Positions 38,273-46,197 of a stretch of DNA of 64,000 nt are shown here, one piece after another. How positions within the stretch are numbered: position 1 is the first letter of the stretch; the number at the start of each line of letters is the position of its first letter. The translations under genes and the position numbers were made by a program. Source of the stretch: Phycisphaerae bacterium (GTDB taxonomy: Bacteria; Planctomycetota; Phycisphaerae; Phycisphaerales; Phycisphaeraceae); assembly GCA_030425705.1 (NCBI GenBank), contig JAUHZU010000011.1, positions 96,875 to 160,874 of the forward strand. The letters are read 5' to 3'. The notes below the pieces were generated by a model. The model saw nothing but the letters and a program-made list of their open reading frames with translations. It was not told the origin of the DNA and searched no databases.

Positions 38273-38785
38273 ATGACCCTGTTGAAATGGATGGCCCCCG
38301 CGGTCGCGCTGGCCGCGATCGCGCTGGTGGCACCGCTGCCCGGCGTGCAGGCCGCGCCCGAAGCGGGCGATGACGCGCTGGAGTTCAGCGTTGAAGAGAC
38401 GATCGCCAACGTCCCCGACGGCACCGAGTTTTCGCTCGACGCTTTCGCGGGCAAGGTGGTAATGGTTGAGTTCTTCGCCACGTGGTGAGGCCCCTGTGTG
38501 GCTTCGATCCCACACCTCAACGAGTTCGTTGAGACCTTTGAAGGCGATGACTTCGTGATCATGATGATCTCCATGGAAGAAGCGGGCGTGCTCACCGAGT
38601 TCGCCGGCGAACACGAGCTTGACATGTGGCTGGTCCGTGACGCGGACGGCGACATGTTCCAGGACTACGGCGTCCGCGGCATCCCCAACTCCCTGCTGAT
38701 CGGCAAGGACGGCAAGATCGCCTACCGCGGCCACCCGATGCGGATCACCGAAGAGATGATCCAGGAACAGCTCGACGCCGAGTAG
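38273..38785 (+). CDS. Secreted TlpA/thioredoxin-like protein, predicted selenoprotein (UGA at residue 72)
   Basis: One continuous frame of 170 codons if the TGA at 38486-38488 is read as selenocysteine. The N-terminus is a signal peptide (MAPAVALAAIALVAPLPG, cleavage near QA-AP). The body is a TlpA-like thioredoxin fold: KVVMVEFFATW-U-GPC (usually WCxPC), with the cis-proline region GVRGIPNSLLIGKDGKIAY. The UGA replaces exactly the first, attacking cysteine of the active site, and family conservation continues without a break after it. AGGAG (38261-38265) precedes the ATG. A stem-loop follows the UGA (separate entry). Expected role: thiol-disulfide exchange in the periplasm. A pseudogene is the alternative, but the position of the UGA makes it unlikely. 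Confidence 0.87.
38486..38519 (+). promoter_or_regulatory. Putative bSECIS element of the TlpA-like gene
   Basis: In the + strand after the UGA, TGAG (38486-38489) can pair with CTCA (38516-38519), and GTGTGG (38496-38501) with CCACAC (38510-38515), leaving an 8-base apical loop and a one-sided bulge. Spacing from UGA to the loop (13 bases) is close to that of bacterial SECIS elements. No G is in the first two loop positions, so it is not a perfect match. Confidence 0.6.
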
Positions 38786-38846
38786 ACGAGCATCGAACCA
38801 TCCGGTCAACACACGACCGGCTGACGCCATACCCAAACCTTGCTGC

Positions 38847-38881
38847 AGCCGCCGCCGGAACCCCGGCGGCGGCTTGTTTTT
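38847..38881 (+). terminator. Rho-independent terminator after the TlpA-like gene
   Basis: AGCCGCCGCCGG (38847-38858) pairs with CCGGCGGCGGCT (38863-38874), followed by TGTTTTT. It ends the plus-strand transcript 62 bases after the stop codon. Confidence 0.85.
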
Positions 38882-38952
38882 CATACAGAAGCCACAGCCC
38901 GAAGCAGACCGTTTGCGGCCGAGGGATGACGTGCTGAGGATGCCCAAAAGAA

Positions 38953-38979
38953 CAAGCCCCGGCATCATGCCGGGGCTTG
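38953..38979 (-). terminator. Rho-independent terminator for the minus-strand PEP-CTERM gene
   Basis: A perfect 13-bp inverted repeat (CAAGCCCCGGCAT, one-base centre, ATGCCGGGGCTTG). On the minus strand it is followed by TTCTTTTGGG. It lies 41 bases after the PEP-CTERM stop. Confidence 0.8.
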
Positions 38980-39019
38980 GGATCAACTCAACAGAGGAAC
39001 GAGGCGTTCGCTTGTGGCC

Positions 39020-39673
39020 TTAGCGGCGACGACGGAGCATCGCGATGCCGCCCAGAGCGATCAGCGCCAGCGAGCCGGGCTCGGGCACCTGCGAGAAGGA
39101 CTGGTTCACGAAGGAGAGCGTGGTGGCGACGGCATCGTCATCGGCGAACAGGATGATGTCTTTCTGCACGCTCAGGGTCGTTACGGGCTGGTCGAAGAAG
39201 ACCCAGTCGGCGAGCACGGCGTTGTCTTCGGTCGCGAAGATCACGGCCGAGTCGCTGATGTTGCCGGTCAGGAAGGTCTCGGTCACCGAGCCGAACGAGT
39301 TGCCGCCGTTGCCACCAACCACGGCAGGGTTGCCGGCGAGGTGGGCGTCGGAGATCAGGAAGTTCGGGTCAAGCACGGTGACGTCGAAGGTGATCAGCGC
39401 GTCGGAGGCGTTACCGCCGGCGAGGTCGATGAAGGCACCCTGGAACTGGATCCCGAAGTTACCGTCGGGATCGATGTACTCGATGACGTTGACGCCGGAT
39501 GCGTCAGGCATGTCACCAGTGTAGGCGTAAGTGAAGTTCGAGAAGAGCTTGTCGCCCACCATCACCGAACCGTTGTTCGCGATAAGGTCGGCCAAGTTGG
39601 AGATGTGGTCCGCCGAAGCAGCGCCAGCCATCCCCAATACGAGCAGTGCGGCGGTCGTCGTTTTCGTGTTCAT
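39020..39673 (-). CDS. PEP-CTERM sorting-domain protein
   Basis: A 217-residue protein with a signal peptide (MNTKTTTAALLVLGMAGAASA, cleavage before DHISN) and a C-terminal VPEPGSLALIALGGIAML followed by RRRR, the exosortase sorting signal. The middle region (residues 25-185) is rich in N, G, D and V, with no recognised domain. The ATG was chosen because the signal peptide begins there; upstream in-frame sequence is not hydrophobic. It is unrelated in the middle to the PEP-CTERM protein at 22712, apart from the sorting tail. Confidence 0.88.
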   Translation of the reverse strand: MNTKTTTAALLVLGMAGAASADHISNLADLIANNGSVMVGDKLFSNFTYAYTGDMPDASGVNVIEYIDPDGNFGIQFQGAFIDLAGGNASDALITFDVTVLDPNFLISDAHLAGNPAVVGGNGGNSFGSVTETFLTGNISDSAVIFATEDNAVLADWVFFDQPVTTLSVQKDIILFADDDAVATTLSFVNQSFSQVPEPGSLALIALGGIAMLRRRR

Positions 39674-39910
39674 ACCTCTTTTTTCCTCTCCGAAACCATT
39701 CCCACGGGGTCGACACGACTGTGGAGACATGGCATCAGGTGAATCGGCCGATCCATCGGCTCTACAAAGATTACCAGAATGTAGCTAAGGGTCAAGCCCT
39801 AGAACCCCGAATTCTCCGTTTTCTTACAGAATATGCGCCTTTTCACCAGCTTAACACCGGACCAAAAACACCAGGGTCGGGGGTACCGATCCGCAAGCTA
39901 CAATCCCAGG

Positions 39911-41935
39911 ATGCGGCGAGACGCCCGAGAATTTGACCTGCTCGTCATCGGTGGTGGTCACGCGGGTGCCGAGGCGGCCTGGGCGGCTTCCAGCGTCCTC
40001 CTGCCGCGTTTTCTCGCGTCACAGGGCCGATCCGGGCGTGTCGGCCTGATCACGATGGACCCGTCCAAGACCGGTGCGATGTCCTGCAACCCCGCCATCG
40101 GGGGGCTGGCCAAGGGGCAGATCGTCCGCGAGATCGACGCCCTGGGCGGGCTGATGGGGCTCGCGGCCGACGCCACCGCCATCCAGTTCCGGGTGCTGAA
40201 CGCCAGCCGCGGGGCCGCGGTGCACGGCCCGCGCTGCCAATCCGACAAGTACGCCTACGCCCGGGAGGTCCAGCGACTCCTCGCGACCCGGCCGAACATC
40301 CAGACCCTCGCCGGGCTTGCCGAGGACTTCCTGACCGAAGACGGCCGGTGCGTCGGCGTGCTGTACCGCCCGAGCGTGAGTGACGGGCCGGCCGTCCCCA
40401 GTGACGGCTGCTGTGGCGAGTTCGGCGCGATCGACGACGCCGAGAAAGCGGTCCCCCTGCGCTGCGGCGCGGTCGTGCTCACCACCGGCACGTTCATGCG
40501 GGCCATCATGCACAAGGGCGCGGACCAGACCCCCGGCGGGCGCGTCGGCGAGGGGTCGGCCGACGGCATCAGCGGTGCCCTCAAGCGTCACGGCTTCGAG
40601 CTCGGCCGACTCAAGACCGGCACACCGCCACGCCTTAAGCGCGGGTCGCTCAATGTCGAGGGGCTCGAGGTTCAGGGGGGCGACGCAGTCCCCACGCCGT
40701 TCAGCGAGATGACTCAGGCTGGGTCGGCACTCACAGAACTGGGGCTGCCGGTTGATGATGCCTATGCGCACACTGCAGACACATTCCCGAGGCTGCCGCA
40801 GGTCGGCTGCTGGATCACACATACCAACGCGGCCGCTCACGACCTGATTAGGGACAACCTCGGCCTCGCACCGATGTACAACGGCCAGATCACGACGGCC
40901 GGGCCGCGCTACTGCCCGAGCATCGAGGATAAGGTCGTCCGCTTCGCCGACAAAACCAGCCACCACGTCTTCCTTGAGCCCGAGTCGCTGGAAACCGACG
41001 AGGTCTACTGCAACGGCATCAGCACGTCGCTCCCGCCCGAGGTGCAGGACCGCATCATCCGCGCGCTGCCCGGCTGCGAACACGCGGTCGTCCTCAAGTA
41101 CGGCTACGCCGTTGAGTACGACATGGTCCGCCCGCACCAGATCGACGCGACCTGTGAAACCAAGGTCTTGCCCGGCCTCTTCACCGCCGGGCAGATCAAC
41201 GGCACGTCCGGCTACGAGGAAGCCGCGGGGCAGGGCCTGATCGCCGGGCTCAACGCCGCCCGACGGGTGCTCGGCGAAAGCCCCGTGCGCCTGCGACGCG
41301 ACCAGGCGTACCTCGGCGTGATGATGGACGACCTGGTGACGAAGGTGCCCGTGGAGCCGTACCGCATGTTCAGTTCGCGGGCCGAGCACCGGCTGCTGCT
41401 GCGGTCGGACAACGCCGACCAGCGGCTCACCGCGCTCGGCCGGAGCTGGGGGCTGGTGGACGACACCCGCTGGGCGGTCTACGAGATGAAGCAGCGGCAT
41501 CGCGCCGCGATCCTCGACACCCTGCATCAGGCCAAACACGACGGCACCCGCCTCGTCGACCTCGCCCGCCGCAGCGAAACCACGCCCGAGCATCTGGCCG
41601 GACTGTTTCAGGAGGCGGGTGGCCTGGCCATCGACTTCACCCGGCCTCCCGCCCAACGCCTGCTCGTGTCGGTGCTCGCGGACCTGCACTACGTCGGGTA
41701 CGTTGAGCGGCAGCAGCGCGACATCGACCGCCTCGCCGAGCAGGAGTCCGCCACGCTGCCCGCGGCGATGGACTACGCCGCAGTCACCGGCCTGCGCAAC
41801 GAGGCCCGGCTGACGCTCGCCAAGTTCCGGCCCGCCACGCTCGGCCAGGCCGGCCGGCTCGAGGGCGTCAACCCCGCCGACGTCATGCTCCTGAGCATCC
41901 ACCTCGCACGCGTGGATAACGCCGCCGGCGTTTGA
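39911..41935 (+). CDS. mnmG: tRNA uridine-5-carboxymethylaminomethyl(34) synthesis enzyme MnmG
   Basis: MnmG (GidA) is the FAD/NADH-binding partner of MnmE. The 674-residue product from the chosen ATG starts with the dinucleotide fold (DLLVIGGGHAGAEAA) and has MSCNPAIGGLAKGQIVREIDALGG, GTFMRAIMHKG, LKTGTPPRL and GQINGTSGYEEAAGQGLIAG, all diagnostic. The C-terminal helical part (about 540-674) is present. It is followed by zwf after 16 bases, so mnmG, zwf, the selenoprotein gene and pgl may form one transcript. A short stretch (about 40660-40870) has codon use unlike the rest (see findings). Confidence 0.95.
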   Translation: MRRDAREFDLLVIGGGHAGAEAAWAASSVLLPRFLASQGRSGRVGLITMDPSKTGAMSCNPAIGGLAKGQIVREIDALGGLMGLAADATAIQFRVLNASRGAAVHGPRCQSDKYAYAREVQRLLATRPNIQTLAGLAEDFLTEDGRCVGVLYRPSVSDGPAVPSDGCCGEFGAIDDAEKAVPLRCGAVVLTTGTFMRAIMHKGADQTPGGRVGEGSADGISGALKRHGFELGRLKTGTPPRLKRGSLNVEGLEVQGGDAVPTPFSEMTQAGSALTELGLPVDDAYAHTADTFPRLPQVGCWITHTNAAAHDLIRDNLGLAPMYNGQITTAGPRYCPSIEDKVVRFADKTSHHVFLEPESLETDEVYCNGISTSLPPEVQDRIIRALPGCEHAVVLKYGYAVEYDMVRPHQIDATCETKVLPGLFTAGQINGTSGYEEAAGQGLIAGLNAARRVLGESPVRLRRDQAYLGVMMDDLVTKVPVEPYRMFSSRAEHRLLLRSDNADQRLTALGRSWGLVDDTRWAVYEMKQRHRAAILDTLHQAKHDGTRLVDLARRSETTPEHLAGLFQEAGGLAIDFTRPPAQRLLVSVLADLHYVGYVERQQRDIDRLAEQESATLPAAMDYAAVTGLRNEARLTLAKFRPATLGQAGRLEGVNPADVMLLSIHLARVDNAAGV

Positions 41936-41951
41936 TCGCGCAAGTCCCAAC

Positions 41952-43481
41952 GTGTCTACTAACCCTATGCCTGATTCCCCCACGCCCTCCCGATGCCTGG
42001 TCGTCATCTTCGGCGCCTCCGGCGACCTGACCAAGCGCAAGCTCATCCCCGCGCTGTACCGCCTCTGGGACACAGGCGAAGCGCCCAGAGACCTCGCGAT
42101 CGTCGGCGTCAGCCGGACCAAGTACACCGACGCCGCCTACCGCGAAGAGCTCTACGACTTCGACCCCAAGGGCTACGACGAGGCCAAGTGGGCCGAGTTC
42201 GCCAAACGCATCCACTACCACGCCGGCGACGCCACCAAGCCCGACGACTGGCCCGGCATCAAAACACGGATGTGCGAACTCGCCAAGGAGCACAATACCG
42301 GCGACAACGTGCTGTTCTACCTCTCCGTCTCGCCACAGTTCTTCGAGCCGATCATCCAGAACATCGGCAGCGCCGACATCGTCACCGAGGGTCGCAAGTA
42401 CTGCTCGATCGAGCCCAACGCGAGCTGGCAGCGCATCGTCGTGGAGAAGCCGTTCGGGTCGGACCCCGCCTCGGCCGCGCACCTCAACCGCGTACTGGCC
42501 GGTGTGTTCGATGAGGACGCGATCTACCGCATCGACCACTACCTGGGCAAGGAACTGGTCCAGAACATGCTCGTGCTGCGGTTCGCCAACACGATCTTTG
42601 AGCCGCTGTGGAACCGCGACTACATCGACCACATCCAGATCACCGCCAGCGAGACCGTCGCCGTCGAGGGCCGGGGCAGCTACTACGACAGCCCGGCTGG
42701 CGGGGCGATGCGCGACATGGTGCAGAGCCACCTGCTGCAGGTGCTGTCGGTCGTGGCGATGGAGCCGCCGGTCTCGATGGACGCCGCGGACATCCGCACC
42801 GAGAAGATCAAGGTGTTCAAGGCCCTGCGGGTGCCCCAAGCCGACGACGTCCCGCACATCGCGGTGCGTGGCCAGTACTCGGCCGGGACGGTGAAAGGCA
42901 GCTCCGTGATCGCCTACCGCGACAACGAGGGTGTCGCCGACGACAGCCAGACCGACACCTACGCGGCGATGCGGTTCCAGGTCGACACCTGGCGGTGGGG
43001 CGGCGTGCCGTTCTTCCTCCGCTCGGGCAAGGCGATGGCCGAGAAGAAGACCGAGGTCGTGATCTACTTCAAGCCGACACCGCACTGCCTGTTCCTGGAC
43101 CGGACCCAGGAGATGAAGCCCAACCAGATCGTCATCAACATCCAGCCGGATGAGGGCATCCGCCTGCGCTTCGAGGGCAAGGTGCCCGGGTCGGGGCTGA
43201 AGATGAAAGAAGTCGTCATGGACTTCGACTACCTCGAGCAGTGGCAGACCGACCCGCCCGACGGCTACGCGACGCTGCTGAACGAGGCGATGAAGGGCGA
43301 CCAGACACTGTTCAAGCACCGCGACGAGATCGAGTCCGCCTGGGACGCGGTCCAGCCCGTGCTCGACTACTGGAAGAAGCACCCCCAGAGCGACCTGCCC
43401 AACTACGCCGCGGGGACCTGGGGACCGCCGGCCTCGGACCTGATGATGCAGAAAGACGGCCGGTACTGGCGGAACGGGTAG
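41952..43481 (+). CDS. zwf: Glucose-6-phosphate 1-dehydrogenase
   Basis: Zwf oxidises glucose-6-phosphate with NADP+, the first step of the oxidative pentose phosphate pathway. The 509-residue product has the dinucleotide motif VVIFGASGDLTKRKLIPALY, EKPFGSDPASA, the active-site signature YRIDHYLGKELVQNML (with the catalytic His in DHYLGK) and IQPDEGIRLRFEGKVPG. Start GTG 41952 or ATG 41967; neither has a strong ribosome-binding site. pgl, the next pathway step, is 1.2 kb downstream on the same strand with the double-UGA gene between them. Confidence 0.95.
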   Translation: MSTNPMPDSPTPSRCLVVIFGASGDLTKRKLIPALYRLWDTGEAPRDLAIVGVSRTKYTDAAYREELYDFDPKGYDEAKWAEFAKRIHYHAGDATKPDDWPGIKTRMCELAKEHNTGDNVLFYLSVSPQFFEPIIQNIGSADIVTEGRKYCSIEPNASWQRIVVEKPFGSDPASAAHLNRVLAGVFDEDAIYRIDHYLGKELVQNMLVLRFANTIFEPLWNRDYIDHIQITASETVAVEGRGSYYDSPAGGAMRDMVQSHLLQVLSVVAMEPPVSMDAADIRTEKIKVFKALRVPQADDVPHIAVRGQYSAGTVKGSSVIAYRDNEGVADDSQTDTYAAMRFQVDTWRWGGVPFFLRSGKAMAEKKTEVVIYFKPTPHCLFLDRTQEMKPNQIVINIQPDEGIRLRFEGKVPGSGLKMKEVVMDFDYLEQWQTDPPDGYATLLNEAMKGDQTLFKHRDEIESAWDAVQPVLDYWKKHPQSDLPNYAAGTWGPPASDLMMQKDGRYWRNG

Positions 43482-43559
43482 GCGGATCGCCGAACCGCTG
43501 CGGCCCGCCTATGCTGAGCATATTGGGCCGCGTGGCTCTTTGGTTTCAGGAGCTCGCCG

Positions 43560-44720
43560 ATGCGACGACGACAGCTCTCCGGGAAAACGGCGTGGCGGCT
43601 AGGCCTGGCGGGCTTCGTGGCCGGCGGGGTGTTGGCCGTGCTGGTCAATGCCGGCAACGCGGGCACGGTCGACACGCGAGACGACATGGAGACGCCGCCT
43701 GTACAGATCGACGGCCCGGTTGAGTTGGGCCGGGTGGCCTGGCTGCGGGATTTTGGCGCCGGCCGCGCGCAGGCCCGGCAGACGGGCAAGCCCATCCTGC
43801 TGCTGTTCCAGGAAGTCCCCGGGTGACAGGGGTGCCGGGTCTACGGTGCGCAGACCCTGACACATCCGTTGATCGTGGAGGCGACCGAGGACCTGTTCGT
43901 CCCCGTGGCGATCCACAATAACAAGGACGGTCACGACGGCGAGGTGCGCGAGCGCTTCGACGAGCCCGCGTGGAACTACCCGGTGGTGCGCTACATCGAC
44001 GCGGCGGGCGAGGACCTGATCGAGCGTCGCGACCGCGTGTACGACGTGCAGCCCACGGCTGCGCGGATGGTCGCCGCGCTGGACGCGGCCGGGGCCGAGG
44101 TGCCCGAGTACCTGGCGCTGCTTGCGGCGGAGCGGTCGGAGGAACTCGCCTACGCCACGTTTGCGATGTTCTGATTCTGGGAGGGCCAGGCCCAGTTGGG
44201 CCGGATCGAAGGGGTGGTTACGGCCCGCGCGGCCTGGAAGGGTGGACTCGAGGTCGTGGAACTCGGGTTCGACCCGCAAGTGGTCAGCTACGCCGACCTG
44301 GTCCGCCTGGCCGACGGGATGGACTGCGCGACCGCGGTGTTGGCACACGATGAGGAGCAGCTGCGTATCGCCACGGAGCGTGTCGGCGACCGTGCCACGA
44401 TGCTGCAGGGCCGAACCAGACCGATCGCGAACGACGATGCGCACCAGTTCCGCCACCTGCGGGCGACGCCGCTGTTCCACCTGCCGCTGACCGAGGCGCA
44501 GGCCAGCAAGGTCAACGCGGCGCTGTATGCCGACCGCGACCCCGCGCTCTGGCTGAGCCCGCGCCAGCGGGCGTACCTGGAACGCCTCCGCGCCGCCTAC
44601 GATGCGGGCCACGCCGAAGACCTGGCCGACCTGATCGTCCCCGACGACCCTGCCGCGCTCGCCGCCTATCAGGACGCGCTGAATGAGCGGCTCGACCGGC
44701 TGGCGACAGGCCGCGAATAG
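43560..44720 (+). CDS. Predicted double-selenocysteine protein: VPGU thioredoxin-like domain fused to MsrA-like domain
   Basis: A single frame of 386 codons with in-frame TGA at 43824-43826 (residue 89) and 44172-44174 (residue 205). After a membrane anchor (GLAGFVAGGVLAVLVNAG) comes a thioredoxin-like domain: KPILLLFQEVPG-U-QGC, a U-x-x-C active site, with NYPVVRYIDAAGED downstream. From about residue 190 the sequence resembles MsrA: AMF-U-FWEGQAQLGRIEGVV matches the family's G-C-F-W-x-x-E catalytic segment with Sec at the nucleophile position, then GLEVVELGFDPQVVSYADLV. The MsrA part is divergent and shortened. AGGAG at 43548-43552 precedes the ATG. Expected to act outside the membrane in thiol/methionine redox repair; this is inference. 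Lies between zwf and pgl. Confidence 0.85.
43824..43859 (+). promoter_or_regulatory. Putative bSECIS after the first UGA
   Basis: GGGTCT (43837-43842) pairs with AGACCC (43852-43857) around a 9-base loop, and CA (43827-43828) can close against TG (43858-43859) with a one-sided bulge between. Distance from UGA to the apical loop is 16 bases, within the bacterial SECIS range. Confidence 0.6.
44172..44202 (+). promoter_or_regulatory. Putative bSECIS after the second UGA
   Basis: GGCCC (44189-44193) pairs with GGGCC (44198-44202) around the loop AGTT, whose second base is G as expected for a SelB-binding loop. The loop is 19 bases after the UGA. An alternative CTGGG/CCCAG pairing (44177-44181) competes. 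Confidence 0.55.
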
Positions 44721-44728
44721 CCCCGGCG

Positions 44729-45508
44729 ATGCGCGGTATCCTGTCGCGCATGCTCAAACTCCCCGGCTACGTCCATGTCGCGAACGACACCGACCAGCTC
44801 TTTGACGACCTCGGGTCCGCGCTCATCGGCTCGGCGCAGAAAGCCATCGACCAGCGCGGCGAGTTCCACCTCGCGCTCTCCGGCGGCGGCACGCCCGAAC
44901 CGTTCTATATGCGGCTCGTGCTCGACCCGCGCTACCGCCTGTTCCCCTGGCTGCAGACCCACGTCTGGATCGTTGACGAACGCTGCGTTTCGGAGGACGA
45001 CGACCGCTCGAACATCAAGATGATCCGCGAGTCGCTGCTGTACCAGGTGCCGGTCCGCGAGGGCTCGGTCCACCCGATGCCCGTACTCGTCGAGGACCCG
45101 GTCGAGGACTACGAGCAGCAGCTCAGCGCCGCGTTCGGCGGGCTCTGCCCGCCCGAAGTGCCGCAGCTCGACTTCATCTTGCTCGGGATGGGCGGCGACG
45201 CACACACCGCCAGCCTGTTCCCAGACTCGCCGGCCCAGGGGGTGACGGACCGGTGGGTCGCGATGAACGAGGGCGACCGGGTCGTCCCGCCGCCGCGCAT
45301 GACCATGACCTACCCGCTGATCAACGCGGCGCGCGAGGTCGCCGTCCTGATCGCCGGGGCGGGCAAGCACGACACCCTCAAGCGGATCGAGGCCCAGCTG
45401 ACCAGCGGCGGGCCGGACATCCGCGAACTGCCGATCACCGGCATCGACCCCGCGCCGGTGGGCGGCGAGCTGACGTGGTACCTCGACCGCGCTGCGGCCA
45501 ACGGCTGA
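44729..45508 (+). CDS. pgl: 6-phosphogluconolactonase
   Basis: Pgl hydrolyses 6-phosphogluconolactone, the product of Zwf. The 259-residue protein has FHLALSGGGTPEPFY, THVWIVDERCVSEDDDRSN and LDFILLGMGGDAHTASLFP, the three conserved blocks of the DevB/Pgl family. It starts 8 bases after the double-UGA gene; an in-frame ATG at 44750 (MLKLPGYVHV) is an equally likely start. The close spacing supports an operon with zwf and the predicted selenoprotein gene. Confidence 0.93.
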   Translation: MRGILSRMLKLPGYVHVANDTDQLFDDLGSALIGSAQKAIDQRGEFHLALSGGGTPEPFYMRLVLDPRYRLFPWLQTHVWIVDERCVSEDDDRSNIKMIRESLLYQVPVREGSVHPMPVLVEDPVEDYEQQLSAAFGGLCPPEVPQLDFILLGMGGDAHTASLFPDSPAQGVTDRWVAMNEGDRVVPPPRMTMTYPLINAAREVAVLIAGAGKHDTLKRIEAQLTSGGPDIRELPITGIDPAPVGGELTWYLDRAAANG

Positions 45509-45534
45509 CGCACGCCGCACATGCGGTCGCCACC

Positions 45535-46086
45535 CTACTGGGCCGAGCGCAGCCCCGGCAGGCCGTCGAGACTCGTCGCGTTCTTGCTCTGCTGGTACGC
45601 GGCGACGCCGTCGGCCCCCTTCTTCGCCGCCCACTCCGTCAGCGTCTCGCGCTGGCCCTGGTACGCGTAGATCGGCACGCCGAAACCACACGAGTCGGCG
45701 ACGCGCTGCACGTGGACCCGGATAATCGACCGCACGCCCGGCAGGTCGGGGAAATGCGATGCCAGCCCCGCGTAGTCCGCGTCGCCGGTCTCGACCGCCT
45801 CGCCCCTGCCCTGGATGCGCAGGATGTTGGGCGGGCCCTCGAAGGCGCTGAACATGACCGTGATCCGGCCGTTCTCCCGGAGGTGCGCGATGGTCTCGAC
45901 GCCCGAACCGGTCAGGTCCAGGTAGGCGACGGTCGCGTCGTCGATGACCGCGAAGGTGCCGTCCAGCCCCTTGGGCGAGACGTTGACCAGCCCGTCGCCC
46001 GCGAGCGGGGCGGTGGCGACAAAGAACATCCGCTGCTTGGCGATAAACGCGCGGTCCCGGTCGTTGAGGGTGGTGCGGTCTGGCAT
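45535..46086 (-). CDS. Pyridoxamine 5'-phosphate oxidase family protein
   Basis: A 183-residue flavin-binding split-barrel protein. It contains FIAKQRMFFVATAPLAGDGLVNVSPKG at the N-terminus and GRITVMFSAFEGPPNILRIQGRGE, as in the PNPOx-like family that is not pyridoxine biosynthetic. The C-terminal half has DSCGFGVPIYAYQGQRETL. The substrate is unknown; members often bind FMN or F420. It converges with pgl (26 bases between stops) and diverges from the DUF4139 gene. Confidence 0.88.
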   Translation of the reverse strand: MPDRTTLNDRDRAFIAKQRMFFVATAPLAGDGLVNVSPKGLDGTFAVIDDATVAYLDLTGSGVETIAHLRENGRITVMFSAFEGPPNILRIQGRGEAVETGDADYAGLASHFPDLPGVRSIIRVHVQRVADSCGFGVPIYAYQGQRETLTEWAAKKGADGVAAYQQSKNATSLDGLPGLRSAQ

Positions 46087-46197
46087 GCCCGGATTGTAGC
46101 CCGGGCCGCGGGAACCGGGCGGGGGGCGGATGCGTCAGAAAGGGACCGCCGGGCGGTTGTCGCGCGGCCGAACGTGGTTCCATGCAGGAGATCGATG

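Noticed and set aside
35348..38986. A very long minus-strand open frame (more than 1200 codons) opposite the kinase gene, YhcH gene and predicted selenoprotein
   Set aside because: It is antisense to three well-supported genes, has no domain or composition of a real protein, and arises from codon bias in GC-rich DNA.
43824..44174. The two in-frame TGAs as signs of a pseudogene or sequencing errors
   Set aside because: Both TGAs are in the exact active-site positions of redox domains, the frame is kept over 386 codons, and a ribosome-binding site is present. Selenocysteine explains it better, although genome-wide machinery must be confirmed.
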